A DNA stretch of 64,000 nucleotides, taken from positions 248,001-312,000 of the forward strand of contig JAPMXV010000008.1 of NCBI GenBank assembly GCA_026936335.1, written 5' to 3'. The translations under genes and the position numbers were made by a program. Under the pieces are notes generated by a model. The model was not told the origin of the DNA. It worked only from the letters and a program-made list of their open reading frames with translations, and made no database searches. This DNA is from Mantamonas sphyraenae (taxonomy: Eukaryota; CRuMs; Mantamonadidae). Of the stretch, positions 30,001 through 40,377 are shown one piece after another (the stretch's first letter is position 1; each line of letters begins with the position of its first letter).

Positions 30001-33000
30001 AGCGTTTCTTCATGTCGGCCAGCGCCTGCGCGTTGCCTCGGTTTTCCTTGTCCAGCGCCGTGTGCGCTGCAGTGACCACCTCCAGCTGCTTGCGTGCCGC
30101 CTCCATTTCGTTCTTGTGCGTCTTGCCGCCTTCGAGTGCCTGTCGCAGATGAAGCTGCAGTCCGGCCACTTGCTCCTCGAAGCGGGCCCTCGTGAGTCGC
30201 CAATCTTCCATCTCCTTGGCCAGTGTGCGCTCGGCCTCCTCACGCGCGAGGTCTGCCTGGTGTGCGTCGCGCTTGGCCTTGCTCACGGCGTCAGTCTGGT
30301 TCTGCACCTTGTCCTGCAGTTGCGCCACCTGATGCGCCAGCTCGTCCTTGCCTGTGCTTGTCGCGTGTTGCAGGTGCTTCAGCTTGTCCAGGGCGCTTGA
30401 CAGCTGGCTAACCTTTTCCGTGAGGCCATTGATGGTGCGCTCGGTGCGCTCCTTGTCCTCGGCCAGCCGCTCTTCCAGCGCCGCTTTTTGCTCGGCCATC
30501 TGACCGTGCTCCTTTGCCAGCTTCTCGTTGTGACTGCGCAGATGCACAAGCTCCTTGTGCTCTTTGGCCAGTTCTTCGGCCACCTGCGCCGACTCGCGCT
30601 GCACGCTGTCCATGTCCGTGGCCAGCTTGGAGTGTGTTTCCTGGCCTCGCTTTTGCGCCTCCAACAGCGCCTGTTTGAGCTCCTGCACCTGGCCATTGGC
30701 AGTGGACAGGCGCCACGTCAGCAAAATGGACGACTTGATCTTCTGGCGCCACTTCTGGCGGAAATCACCGGCCTGCAGCTCGAGTTCGTGTTCGCGCTTC
30801 TCGGCCGCCTCAGCCGCTCGTATGGACGCCACCTTGAGGTTGTCCAGCTCCTTTTGTACGGCCTTGCGTGCATCCTCTTCACGCTCCTGGGCCTGCGTCC
30901 ACTCTTCGACGCTTGCCTGCAGGTTGTTGATGGTGCTTGTCATCTGCTTGCGCGCTCGGCCAACCACGTGTCCCGCTCCACATCCATGGCGCGTGCTGTT
31001 TCGTCGGCAGCGGCCTCCAAGTCGGCAATGGTTGCGCGCAGCGTGGTGATCTTCTGGCGCATTTCCGTCTCTGCAACCAGGGTCTCGTTGCTCTGCTCCT
31101 TCATGCGCACTTGCACGCGTTGCATCTCCTCCTTGGCACTGTCGGCCTGCTGCTGGGCAGCCACGGCCGTGCGTTGGAAATCTTCCGCCTGGGTGGTGGC
31201 TGCGCGCAGCTGCTCCTGCAGGTTGATGTTTTCGTTTGTGATCTTGCTGAGCTCGTCTGTGAGCTGGGAGATCTTGGCCATGTTGCGTGCGTTGTGCTCC
31301 TCCATGGTGCTGCGCACTGTGGCCAGGGTCTTTTCCACCTGTTGCTTGTCGTGAAGCACGGTGGATGTGTTGCGGTGCAGAGTTTCGATCTTGGTGGTCG
31401 CCTTGCTGAGCTCCTTGTTCAGGTTGTCGCGCGCCTTGATGTACTCCTTGAGCTTGGACTTTTGCTCGCCCAGAGCCGTCTCCAGCCTTGCACGCTGCTT
31501 GACTTCCTGCTCATACTTGCGGTTGAGCTCGTCCAGCTGGCGAACACGCTGCTTCTCCGCTCCCTGCGCGTCCGTTGCCTTCTTTTGTGCTTCGCGCAGC
31601 TCGTGCAGCTGTGCATTGCCCCGTTTGACCTCCTGCTCGTACTTGCCTTGCCACTTGGCCGTGTTGCCGCGCTCACGTTCGACGTCGGTGAGCGCCCGCT
31701 GCAGCTGCATCTTGAGCTCAGCCACCTCGTGCGCGTGTGCACGTTCCTTGGCCACCTGAGCTGTGCCCTGCGACTTGAGCAGCTGCTGGGTTTGCTTGTG
31801 CTCAGCGTTGGCCTTGCTCAGCTGGTCGGCCAGGTCTGCGGCGTGAGCTGCGTTCTTGTCACACGCCGCGGTGATGCGCGCAAGTTCGCGCTCCAGACGT
31901 TGGTTTTCGCGCTCCAATTCCTTGCGCGCTGTGTTGAGGTCGCCCTTTTCGGCGCTGGCCGCCTTTTCCTGTGCACGCAGAGCCAGGTTCCTCTCGTTGA
32001 TCTTGATCTGGCTCTCCTCCAACTCCTTGTGGTAGATCTCTGCCTGCTCCTGTGCGCTGCGCATGGCACGCTGCATGCTCTCCTTGGCCACAGTCTGTTG
32101 TGCAAGCTGGTTGCGTGTCTCTTCCAGGGCCGCGCGCAGCTCCTTGATGTCTGCACTTTGGATCTTGGCGTTCTCCTCGTGCGTCGTGTGCATGGCCTCT
32201 GCCTTGTGGCGCTCTGTCTCCAGAGTGCGCACTGTGTTGTCCAGTTCCTTCTGCAGGTCTGCTGCGCGGTCGCTCAGCAGGTTGCGCTCTTTGTTGACTT
32301 CGTTGTAGCGCTGTTCGAGTTCGTTCAGATTTGTGCGCACGGTGAGGTGGTCGTGCTGCAGCGCAGTGTGCGTGCGCTCCAGGCTCTCAAGCTTGCTGGT
32401 GGCAGCTTCGGCGGCGTTGGTCTCGCGGCGAAGCTGATCCTTGAGCTCCTGCAGGGAATGCATGCCCTCCTGGATCTTGGCCTGGGCGGCCGCAAAGTTT
32501 GCGTCCACTTGCTCGCGTGCACGCTTGGCGTGTTCCACGGCTCCCTCGGAAGCCTTGAGCTTGGTCGCCAGCTGCTTGTTGCTGTTGGCAAAGTGGGTGA
32601 CCAAGGCACTGAGTGTTTCTTGGGCGGAACGCAGATCCGTGCCCTTGACCTTGCGTGTCAGGCTGACAGGCAGTGCGGCCGAGGACGATGCGCCCGACGA
32701 CTGTTCACCAGCCAATGAGGCAGCTTCCTCCTGCAGGGAGTGGACAAAGGTCATGAAGCTGCTGATGCTCTTCTGGGCGTTTGTGCGCTGGCGTTCGGCG
32801 TTGTCAACCTCAAACTGCAGCTTCTTGTAGTCTTGGCTGGCCTGGGCCAACTCGTCCTTGAGAGAGGCGGCCAGTCGCTCGGTTTGCTCCAGTTTCTCGC
32901 GCTTGCGCTGCAGCTCCAGGCTCAGCGCATCGCGCTCTCGTTGCAGCCCACCGACGTCCGCCTGCAGACGCTGGTTCTCAGCGGTGCTCTGGAGTGGTGC

Positions 33001-34145
33001 GCGAAGGAGGAGGCGCAAGGGTACGCGGCCACAATGTGGATTTTGGTGAGTGAGTGTGAGGGCGCGTGTGAGCGTGTGCGAGGGTGGACGGGGGGAAATT
33101 TTTGACATGGGCGACAAAAGGACCGTGTGTACAGGGTGGAGTGTGGCGGAGGGCCAATGGATGGCCTGCACAAAGGGAGATGCAGAGTCGCTGTGGATTG
33201 GATGTGCGTGTGGACAAAGGGTCCGGGGCTGGTTCGGGATGGAGGGGCGGGTTGGGCGCATGTGGCCGTTGGCCGCGTCGGACAAAGATTGCAAAAGGGG
33301 CAAGGAAGGGCCGGAACTCACCTTGTTGAGGTCGTTCTTGATCTGGCGGTATGCCAGGCGCTCATTCTCGAGGGTAATGTCACGCTCATTGAGGGTGGCG
33401 GCGTACTGGTCTCGCTGGTTGATGGTGGCCTCGAGCTTATCTGAAAGGGCCTTGATGGAGCGACGGTGCTCCTCGTTTTCCTTCTCGCGTGTCTGGTTGA
33501 GGCTGGTGTTGTTGTAACTGAGCGAGTGGTTGGTTGCTTCCATGGCCTTGAGGCTGTCCTGGTCGGCATTGACCTGCTCCTCAAGCTGCAGGATGACCTG
33601 AGAGGCCTCTTGCAGTTTGCTGCGAAGCGACGTGTTTTCAGCCACGACTCCGTCCAGAGTTTCCTCCAGGCCGGCCTTTTCGGCGTGGGTGTTGCGCAGC
33701 TGATCCTTCAAAGATGCAGCTCCACCTGTGATGTGCACACGAGGTGGCGAGCGCGACGAGTCACCGTAGGTGAACGAGTTGGGGCTGCCGCGTGACGAGG
33801 CAGAGGGGCTCGAGGGCGAACTTGCGCGCAACGAGCTGTAGCTGCTGCTCAGGGAGCTTGCCGTCGAAGCACGCGTCTTTGCAGATTTCAGCGCGCGTCG
33901 GCGCCGTTGTTGCAGTTGCTGCTTCCGGGTTTCCGTCTCCTGCATCATCTGAAGCAAGCGAGAATCGGTTTCGCCTTCGCCATCTGCACGGAAAATCACC
34001 AGGGGGTGCGCCAGCGTGACACGCATCGAGTGCACAGCAAGTGTGTGTGTGTGAGTGATGTGCAGGCAAAAGGCGTGACTAAGAAGCGGGGGCGTGCAAA
34101 CGTACATGACGATGCCGAGCCGAGGCTACTGCTGAGATCGCTCAT
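18075..34145 (-). CDS. giant coiled-coil RasGEF, about 5,200 aa, two frame junctions
   Basis: Guanine-nucleotide exchange factor for Ras-type GTPases carried on an enormous coiled coil. Exon 1 (34145-34106, MSDLSSSLGSASS, donor GTACGT) joins 33983-33322, then a 333-base intron (33321-32989, in frame without stops), then 32988 onward. The frame must shift twice, near 30940-30967 and 29348-29351, where each stop TGA overlaps an ATG as ATGA. The last part is one open frame of 3,758 codons. Almost everything upstream of about 19700 is heptad-repeat coiled coil, broken by an acidic Ser/Ala-rich region (about 21960-22400) and a Ser run (19651-19686). The C-terminus holds a RasGEF-N module (HGSVNRLVEYVSNPG to about 19000) and the catalytic CDC25 domain with REIA-like segments, RFNGLSQFVIERVLSES and LPFLGVFLSDLTFTEDG, ending KKDVE. 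The single-gene model is my inference; three separate proteins cannot be excluded. Confidence 0.78.
19651..19686. repeat. CTG/CTA trinucleotide run (serine tract in RasGEF)
   Basis: CTG/CTA units on the plus strand encode about a dozen consecutive Ser residues in the RasGEF protein, just upstream of its GEF module. Confidence 0.85.
24900..26650 (-). repeat. histidine-rich heptad repeats within the RasGEF coiled coil
   Basis: Within the giant protein many consecutive heptads follow [H/N/Y]-x-x-L-x-x-x with His often at the a position and Leu at d. Examples are HRLLQDK HRDLRSD (bases 26150-26215) and HEELTEE HQHLTEK (25590-25650). The strictest runs are 26099-26226 and 25570-25775. The boundaries given are approximate. 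Confidence 0.75.
29348..29351 (-). other. frame junction 2 in the RasGEF gene (ATGA overlap)
   Basis: The upstream coiled-coil frame ends DTKLR-TGA at 29350-29348; the 3,758-codon downstream frame begins ATG at 29351-29349. One extra base before ATG would fuse them. There is no homopolymer and no usable GT-AG pair nearby. Confidence 0.8.
30940..30967 (-). other. frame junction 1 in the RasGEF gene (ATGA overlap)
   Basis: The upstream frame ends WLAERASR-TGA at 30942-30940; the next frame is open from at least 30967 and has ATG at 30943-30941, again overlapping as ATGA. Fusion needs one extra base in a GCGCGCAAG context. Confidence 0.8.
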
Positions 34146-34335
34146 CGAGGCAGAAGGGTGCTTTCGGGTTGGGTCGGTGCGGGCGACATGTGGGGCAGGG
34201 AAGCCACTTGTGTGGGAGAACGGCAGCAGAAGCGAGGGATGTGAGGGATGAAGGAGGGGCACATGGACAGAGTCGAGGGCATGACGAGATGTGATGGAGG
34301 AAGGACCGCCAACCACCCCAACACAAAACTCGCCC

Positions 34336-35695
34336 ATGAAGACTGCTGCTGTCCTGTTTGTTGCAGCCATGCTGATGGCATGCTGTGTGGAGGCCAGCGG
34401 GAGCGTGCCGACGTTTGTGTGGGGGTCGAAGGGGTATGTGGGGAGGCTGGGACAGTGGGCCGGAGAGGGGAGGAGGCCCGCGTAAGGCTGACGCGTCTTG
34501 AGGGACTCGCACGCACAGAATGCTGAGTGAACAGGCTCAGGAACAGGAGGATGTACAAGAAAGCAGCCACGAGGAAGTGGTGGACATGGTGGGCAGCCTG
34601 GTGAACGGCCAGGAGGCACAGGGCAACGTGAGTTTTGGCCAGTCCACGCATTTCGCCCTCTTTCCCGACCCCCGACTGTCCCTACGCGTAGCGGACGTCG
34701 GAGAAGCGCCATGACGAAGAAACTAGAGTGCCCCACTACGGTGGTGGTATCAGAGAGGGACAGGGCGTACGCGTCCGCCTCGAAAAGTGATTGATCTATC
34801 TATGTTTCCTTTCATTGCTAGATAGTAGCTGAGCGCAAAATTTCGCACGCAGCCGACGTGCTCCTTACACGTGCCCCGGTCGATGCACAAGGCTGTTTCC
34901 CCATTGTTTTTGCTTCCCCCCTTTGCGCCACGTACTCACATCATAGCACACACCTCCGATCCATGGTAGTCTGCGCTGCGGGACATTGTGTCTTCCGAGG
35001 CGCAGCCGCAGGTGGTTGTCGTCTTTGTGCACCCGGGACTGCGTGAGGACGAAGCTGCACGATACGGTGGAGCACATGCAGAGGACGAGGCATCGACCTC
35101 GTCGCTGGAAGCTCTGAAGAAGGCTGTGTCTGCCAAGAGCCAGGCTCGTGTGGTGTCGCACACGCGCGTGTTTTCCGACGCCCAGGAGCTCGAGTCGCGC
35201 CTGCGCATGCTGGCTGCCCATGTGGTGGACACGTCTGACAACCAGCAGGAGCTGCCCACGCAGAAGCTGGCGTCGTCCAAGGGCACGCAGCTTGTGCTTG
35301 TGCCTCTCCGCGCAGAGGCCTCCCTGAAGGAGCGCCACGAGCAGCTCAAGGCTGCCGATACCCAGATGGCATCTGTGCTGCGCAGTTTGGAGCAGGCCAA
35401 GCTGTCCCATGTGGCAGTTCTCACCTCGGCCCAGGCCAACCAGCCCAACCTTCAGCTCAACTTTGCCGAGCAGGTGCTTGCCCACGGCCGCCAGCTCATG
35501 GAAGTCCGTCTCGGCGACGCAGATGGCAACACCACCACCCCTGACAACGTCGTGTACGACACCTACTTCCCTGCCTTTGTTATCCAGGGGTACATGGCAG
35601 TCTTCCCCATTCTCCTCTTCTCCTGCATGGGCGTTTGCTACACCTGCTACGTCCAGGGTCCCAAGACCTTCCTCAGCCTCGAGGAAGATGATTAA
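34336..35695 (+). CDS. ATP6AP1: V-ATPase accessory subunit Ac45/BIG1-like membrane protein
   Basis: Probable type I membrane protein of the Ac45/Voa1/BIG1 family, which helps assemble and sort the vacuolar proton pump. Exons 34336-34433, 34519-34627, 34970-35695 give 310 residues. The start MKTAAVLFVAAMLMACCVEAS is a cleavable signal peptide, followed by VPTFVWGSKG, the family's first strand. The core VVVVFVHPGLREDEAARYGG aligns with the conserved LLFLQ..L..EDF..YGG stretch of Ac45. One transmembrane helix lies near the end (FVIQGYMAVFPILLFSCMG) with an acidic cytoplasmic tail (SLEEDD). The third exon uses the TAG acceptor at 34967-34969, which is weak. The second intron is 342 bases and has an AT-rich patch with CTATCTA/TAGATAG inverted repeats (about 34795-34830). 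The start is divergent from the RasGEF by 190 bases. Confidence 0.75.
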
Positions 35696-35791
35696 GCAGA
35701 CGGGAAGCGGACAGTGTCTGCCACGCACAATCTCCAACGAAATGGACCACCCTCTTTTTTCATCAACACTTTTGGGCCTGCTGCCGCCCGT

Positions 35792-36793
35792 TCACACCAC
35801 CCCGCCGCTCTTTTCCGTCAACGTCTCGACAAACATCACGTTGGCTTGCTCCCACTCCGTGACACGCTCGCGCAGATGCGTCTCCACACGCTGGCTGTTG
35901 ACAAACTGGTTCTTGAATTCGTAGCGCTCGCGCTGTGGTTCCATGTCAACAGCAAAGTCCGTCACTGGCGGTGTCAGCAAAAGGTGCTCCGGACAATGTG
36001 CACCCTGGTTCTGCAGCCAGGTGGGCGTGCCGACGTCTGTTCCGGGGCCACCCTGTGTCCCCTCTGCTCGCAAACTCACAATTTGGTTCTGCAGCTCCTT
36101 CTGCGCCTTTTTCATCACATCCTGAATCTCTGCAATCTGTGCCTTTTCCTCGTCCACCTTTGTCTTGAGGAATTCTGTGCCGTGCCGTGTGCGGTGAGTG
36201 TCCGCGTGCGCCGTGTCAGCCCTCGTCAATCGCCGCCTCATTCAATTTTCCGCCGCTGGTCCTTTGGTCACCTCCCCTGCACCTGTGCATGGCCTGCACC
36301 TGACCATAAACTCACCAATCTCCTCCGTGTACCGTTGCGTGTGCACTTGAGTCTGTGATGAGTGCATGCGTGTGTCGTGTCAGTGCGCAGCGCTCCCTCG
36401 CGTTGTCATTGGCCCGCGCCACTTCTAGCCGTTGACGACACCCGAGCCGCAAAAACCTACCTCGGAGATCTCGGCCTGTGTCTGGCGGATGTCGTTCAGA
36501 ATGAGAATAAGGTCCTGACTGATGGAGTCGGCCTTGTCCTGGTAGCGTGTGGCTTCGTTGGCCAGCAGGTCGGTGTTGAGCTTGACTTTGCTGGTCGCCG
36601 CTTTGTGGTTGTCAATCTGCTTCTTCACATCCTTGATGCGCTCCGCGGCACGGTCCCGCTCCTGGGTGCGCTTCTCCAGCAACGATGCATGCTCCTTCAG
36701 CTGGTCGGCAATGGTGGCCAGCGAGTTTTGTGCCGTGGCAATGGCCTGCTGGTGCTGCTTCCTGCGTTGACGAGAACGTGAGCGCCCGACCAT
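35792..36793 (-). CDS. coiled-coil protein of unknown function, 250 aa
   Basis: I cannot name the family. Three exons with exact phases: 36793-36461, 36352-36316 (only 37 bases), 36174-35792. The protein starts MVGRSRSRQRRKQHQQ, a basic leader. About 140 residues of coiled coil follow (IADQLKEHASLLEKRTQER and VDEEKAQIAEIQDVMKKAQ), then a Gly/Pro-rich break, and a final helical segment (NSQRVETHLRERVTEWEQ). No signal peptide or membrane helix is visible. The ATG used at 36793 lies just upstream of a sequence that could itself be a 35-base intron (GTCGGG to ACGCAG); without it the leader would be lost. The gene is convergent with the Ac45-like gene (96 bases) and divergent from the prenyl synthase (161 bases). 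Confidence 0.65.
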
Positions 36794-36954
36794 GTTCGAA
36801 ATGTTTGGGCCTGCCGTCGCACCTCCAATCCACGTGCATGGCCAGCTACCGACCAGACTGTACAACCTTTGTCACCCATTCGTGGTGTTGGGCTGTGTGT
36901 ATGCGCATGCTCGGCCCCACTGCGCCTGGAGTTCCACTGCAACCTTCGCCTCGC

Positions 36955-38502
36955 ATGTTCCGCCGCTCAGCACGGGCCATGCCTGGATGCGGCGCCATGT
37001 CCCAGGCTTGTTTGGCCCCTTCCATTGCTGCGTGTGTGTCCGACGTCTCCCTGCATGCCGGACTCGCCACCTCGGCCGAACACGCCGAGGATCTCGACGT
37101 CGGCACACTTCACCCCAATGGACGCAGCTCCATCTTCTCCAGCATCGACGGAACGCAACCTGCCTCCAAAATCCGCATCCCCAACATCACTATCCCCACG
37201 GGCTTTGAGAAAATCACCCAGACCATGGTCGAGGCCGTCTTCAGGAAAAAGTTCGGAGGTATGTCCGACCCGCTATCTCTCCGTCTCTCTCCACACACAA
37301 TGCTCACACTCTCCTTCGCCCCGTCTGTGCCTGCGTCTTCCGTTGCACCTATGTGTACGTACACCGTACTGCTCGCGTGCACATGCCTCTGGCGTTCCCG
37401 CTTGCCGCACAGTCGAGCCTTTTGAGGTCATCAAGGACGACCTTGCGCCGCTCACCACCAACGTGAAAAAGCTGCTCTCTTCCGACCACCCGGTCCTCTC
37501 CTCCGTCGCACAGTACTACTTTAATCTGCCGGGCAAGCTGTTTCGCCCGGCCATTGTTTTGCTCGTCTCTCATGCCCTGGCGCCCCTCACTGAGGCCAAG
37601 GCGATTGACTGGCGTCAGCAATCCCTTGCCGAGATCACAGAGATGATCCACGTGGCCTCACTGGTTCACGATGACGTCATCGACCATGCAGAAACACGCA
37701 GAGGCATTCCTGCTCTCAACAGGTGCGTGCCACGTGTGCATGGCCCTGCCTTTCCCGAGCGACCGTGGCCCGCATGTTGTTCCCTGCTGACCCCTCCCCT
37801 GCTCTCGCCCACCCCGTGTCCCACATCTACGCGCCACACAGGGAGTTTGACAACAAGACTGCCATCCTTACCGGTGATTTCCTGCTTGCGCGTGCCTCTG
37901 TCAGCCTCGCGCGGCTCCGTGATCCCGAGGTGATTGATCTGCTTTCCAACGTCATTGCCGACCTCGTGGAGGGCGAATTCATGCAGATGCGCACGCCCGC
38001 AGAAGAGCGCATGACCTTTGACTACTACCTGCGCAAGACATATCTCAAGACGGCCAGCCTGATCAGCAATAGCAGCCGCGCCGCAGCCATGCTCAACGGC
38101 ACCGCAAACACAGACATGGAGCAGCTGGCCTTTGAGTACGGCAAGAACCTGGGCATTGCTTTTCAAATTGTCGATGACCTCCTCGACTACACCCAGGATT
38201 CGCAGACACTGGGCAAGCCCGCAAACAACGACATCCGCGAGGGCATTGCCACCGCACCTGTCCTCTTTGCCGCCGAGGAATACCCTGAGCTCAATGAGCT
38301 CATCATTCGCCGCTTTCGCGACAAGGGCGATGTCGAAACAGCCCTCCATCTCGTCCACAAGAGTGACGGCATCGAGCGCACACGGCAGCTCGCGACAGCC
38401 TACATCCAAACCTGCCTGGACGCAGCGCGCGAAATGCCTCGCTGTGACGCTAGCCAAGCGCTCGAGGCTCTTGCGGTCAAAGTGGTCAACAGGGTGTCGT
38501 AG
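36955..38502 (+). CDS. PDSS1: trans-polyprenyl diphosphate synthase (ubiquinone side chain), PDSS1/Coq1-like
   Basis: Makes the long polyprenyl tail of ubiquinone from isopentenyl diphosphate in mitochondria. Exons 36955-37258, 37413-37722, 37842-38502 join in phase to 424 residues; human PDSS1 is 415. The start MFRRSARAMPGCG is a basic presequence. The first Asp-rich motif is LVHDDVIDHAETRRG and the second is FQIVDDLLDYTQD, both complete and binding the diphosphate-Mg2+ groups. GKLFRPAIVLLVSHAL and NKTAILTGDFLLARASV are further family signatures. The bulky or small residues upstream of the first motif that set chain length read HVASLV. The gene ends 44 bases before the convergent NPL4 gene. 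Confidence 0.92.
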
Positions 38503-38546
38503 GAGAGAGGGGGTGGGCGCAATTCATCTTTGGTTTTTCATTTTCC

Positions 38547-40327
38547 TCACCCAGACAGCGCGATGCCATTCAGAATCAATTGGTACCCTTCTGGCACCTC
38601 GTCATGCGCCTGCACCAGCGCACAGATCTCCTTCAGGTCGTCGCTGACGCCCTCGAAAAAGTCGGTGAGGTAGAGCAAGAGGTGGAAGTCCGAGATGCGA
38701 TCGATGTAGCTCTTCTTGCTGTTGGTGAGCTGGCCCTTGAGGTCCTGCACAGTGGGAGCCACCAGACGGTTGGATACGGGAAAGGTCTCGTGGAGCATGC
38801 CGTCCTCGTAGGAGATTGGCACAGTGACAAGGAAGATGTCGTTGTCCACTTGCGTGACCTCCTTCAACTCCACCAGCACGGGGATCTTGCTGATGTACGA
38901 GAAGGCGAGGTTGTCGCCGTCGAGCGGGTCGTCCAGACGGTCTTCCTTGGCCAGAGCCAGGGCCTGGTCGGAAAACTGGTATCCTTCTGCGCTGAGGCCA
39001 CCGTCGCGCTGGCCTGCAAGGATGGTCACAAAGGTGTCGCTGTTCTGCAGCTGCAGCATGGCGCCTCGCTTCACTTCCCACGCACTGGCCACGTAGTTGC
39101 GTTCGTCGTGCGACTGGATCCAGCCCACCCATTCCATGCCCAGCGCCTCCACCAACTCGTTCACAGTCGTCTCCTTGGGGTCGTCCAGCAGGTCAAACCT
39201 GCCGTCATTGAATTCCTGCGGCGGTTCGTAGATGGCCTGCACCACCACTTCCGCCGTCTCTGTGTCGTCGTCAACAAGCACGTGGCCAAACAGAAAGCCC
39301 AGCCGGTGGCCACCGTACTGCTGATAGTACGTACCATATTGCCCCAGGGCCGCCTGACTCACTCGGATCTTGGTTGTGAACGAGTCTGTCTGGGGCTTGA
39401 GCTTGAACTTGCGCTCCTCCTCGCGCGACAGGCAGGCGATGCACGAGCCATTGGGACCGTGGTTCGAGCAACGCACCTTTTCCGGCTCCTCCTCAAGCGT
39501 GCTGGGCAGGCAGTTGATGCACATGTCACGCGGCCCATGCTGGCACCTGTTCTTGTCCCTTTTTGTGTCTCGGCGCACCCTGTGTGTGTGCTTTTCCTTG
39601 GCTTCCGCCTTGGCCGACTTCTTCACGCGAGTGCAGTTCGGGCACCGCGCGTTTGGGCCGTGCGTACACAGCCAGCGGATCTCCGTGCCTGGGCGCATCA
39701 ATCCCCCACACACACATACACATACACACACGTGATGTCAGGCAGATAAAGGCCACCCGATGTCCGTGTCAGTTCCGTTGCCATGGCCTGCAGCAGAATT
39801 CCGGCCGGAAAACGCGTGGCTGCTTTCTTACCTTTGTAGTTCTCGGGCATGCAGTTTGCACAATACGAACGGCTGTCGTGGTTGCACTTCATCTTGCCTT
39901 CGGCCAGTTCCAGGTCCTTGCAGTTGATGCAGTTTTCGTTGGGGCCGTGCAGACACTTGGGTTTGATGCTCTTTTCGTTGAGGGCGTGGCCTTGTTTGCG
40001 TGACGACGACGATGACGACGACGACGACGACGATGAAGATGAAGAAGACGATGAAGATGAAGACGACGATGACGACGACGACGACGATGACGATCCACTG
40101 CCACTCGCCTGCACGTACAACATGTCACCGTCCTCAAAGCCAAAGGTGCCGATGCGCGAGCTCGCGTCCAGCACCCCGCTCATGTTGGGCGTCTGCGCAA
40201 GAGTGATCGATGATGCGGTTGTCTTGTACACTTCGGCCACTTGCTGCATGAGAGCAAGCACCTTGGCCTGGTCGTCCATTTCAAACCGTTGTGTGCCTTC
40301 CTTGCCACGAACGCGCAAAAGCACCAT
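38547..40327 (-). CDS. NPL4: Npl4, ubiquitin-binding cofactor of Cdc48/p97, with expanded zinc-motif array
   Basis: Works with Ufd1 to recruit ubiquitinated proteins to the Cdc48/p97 unfoldase. Exons 40327-39832 and 39688-38547 give 545 residues. The ATG at 40327 begins MVLLRVRGKEGTQRFEM, the UBX-like N-domain; longer starts would overlap the JmjC gene. A polyserine run of about 30 residues follows (40002-40094). Then come five zinc motifs of the type CxHGPxxxCxxC: CLHGPNENCINC, CNHDSRSYCANC, CTHGPNARCPNC, CQHGPRDMCINC, and a variant CSNHGPNGSCIAC. Animal Npl4 has one such motif plus a second distinct one. The catalytically dead MPN core follows with LGFLFGHV, AIYEPPQEF and SDFHLLLYLTDFFEG. 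The C-terminal NZF finger of animal Npl4 is missing. The second intron boundary falls between zinc motifs. Confidence 0.9.
40002..40094. repeat. GAC/GAT trinucleotide run (serine tract in NPL4)
   Basis: Ninety-odd bases of GAC, GAT, GAA and GAG units on the plus strand are read on the minus strand as TCN serine codons, giving about 30 consecutive Ser. Confidence 0.95.
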
Positions 40328-40377
40328 CTTTCTGGGTTTGTCTGCCGCACGCCGCGCAATGCGCCTCACACCCAGTT

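Noticed and set aside
34628-34969. Possible C/D-box snoRNA in the Ac45-like intron (GTGATTGA ... CTGA)
   Set aside because: The C-box differs from consensus, the boxes are only about 45 bases apart and no convincing terminal stem is present.
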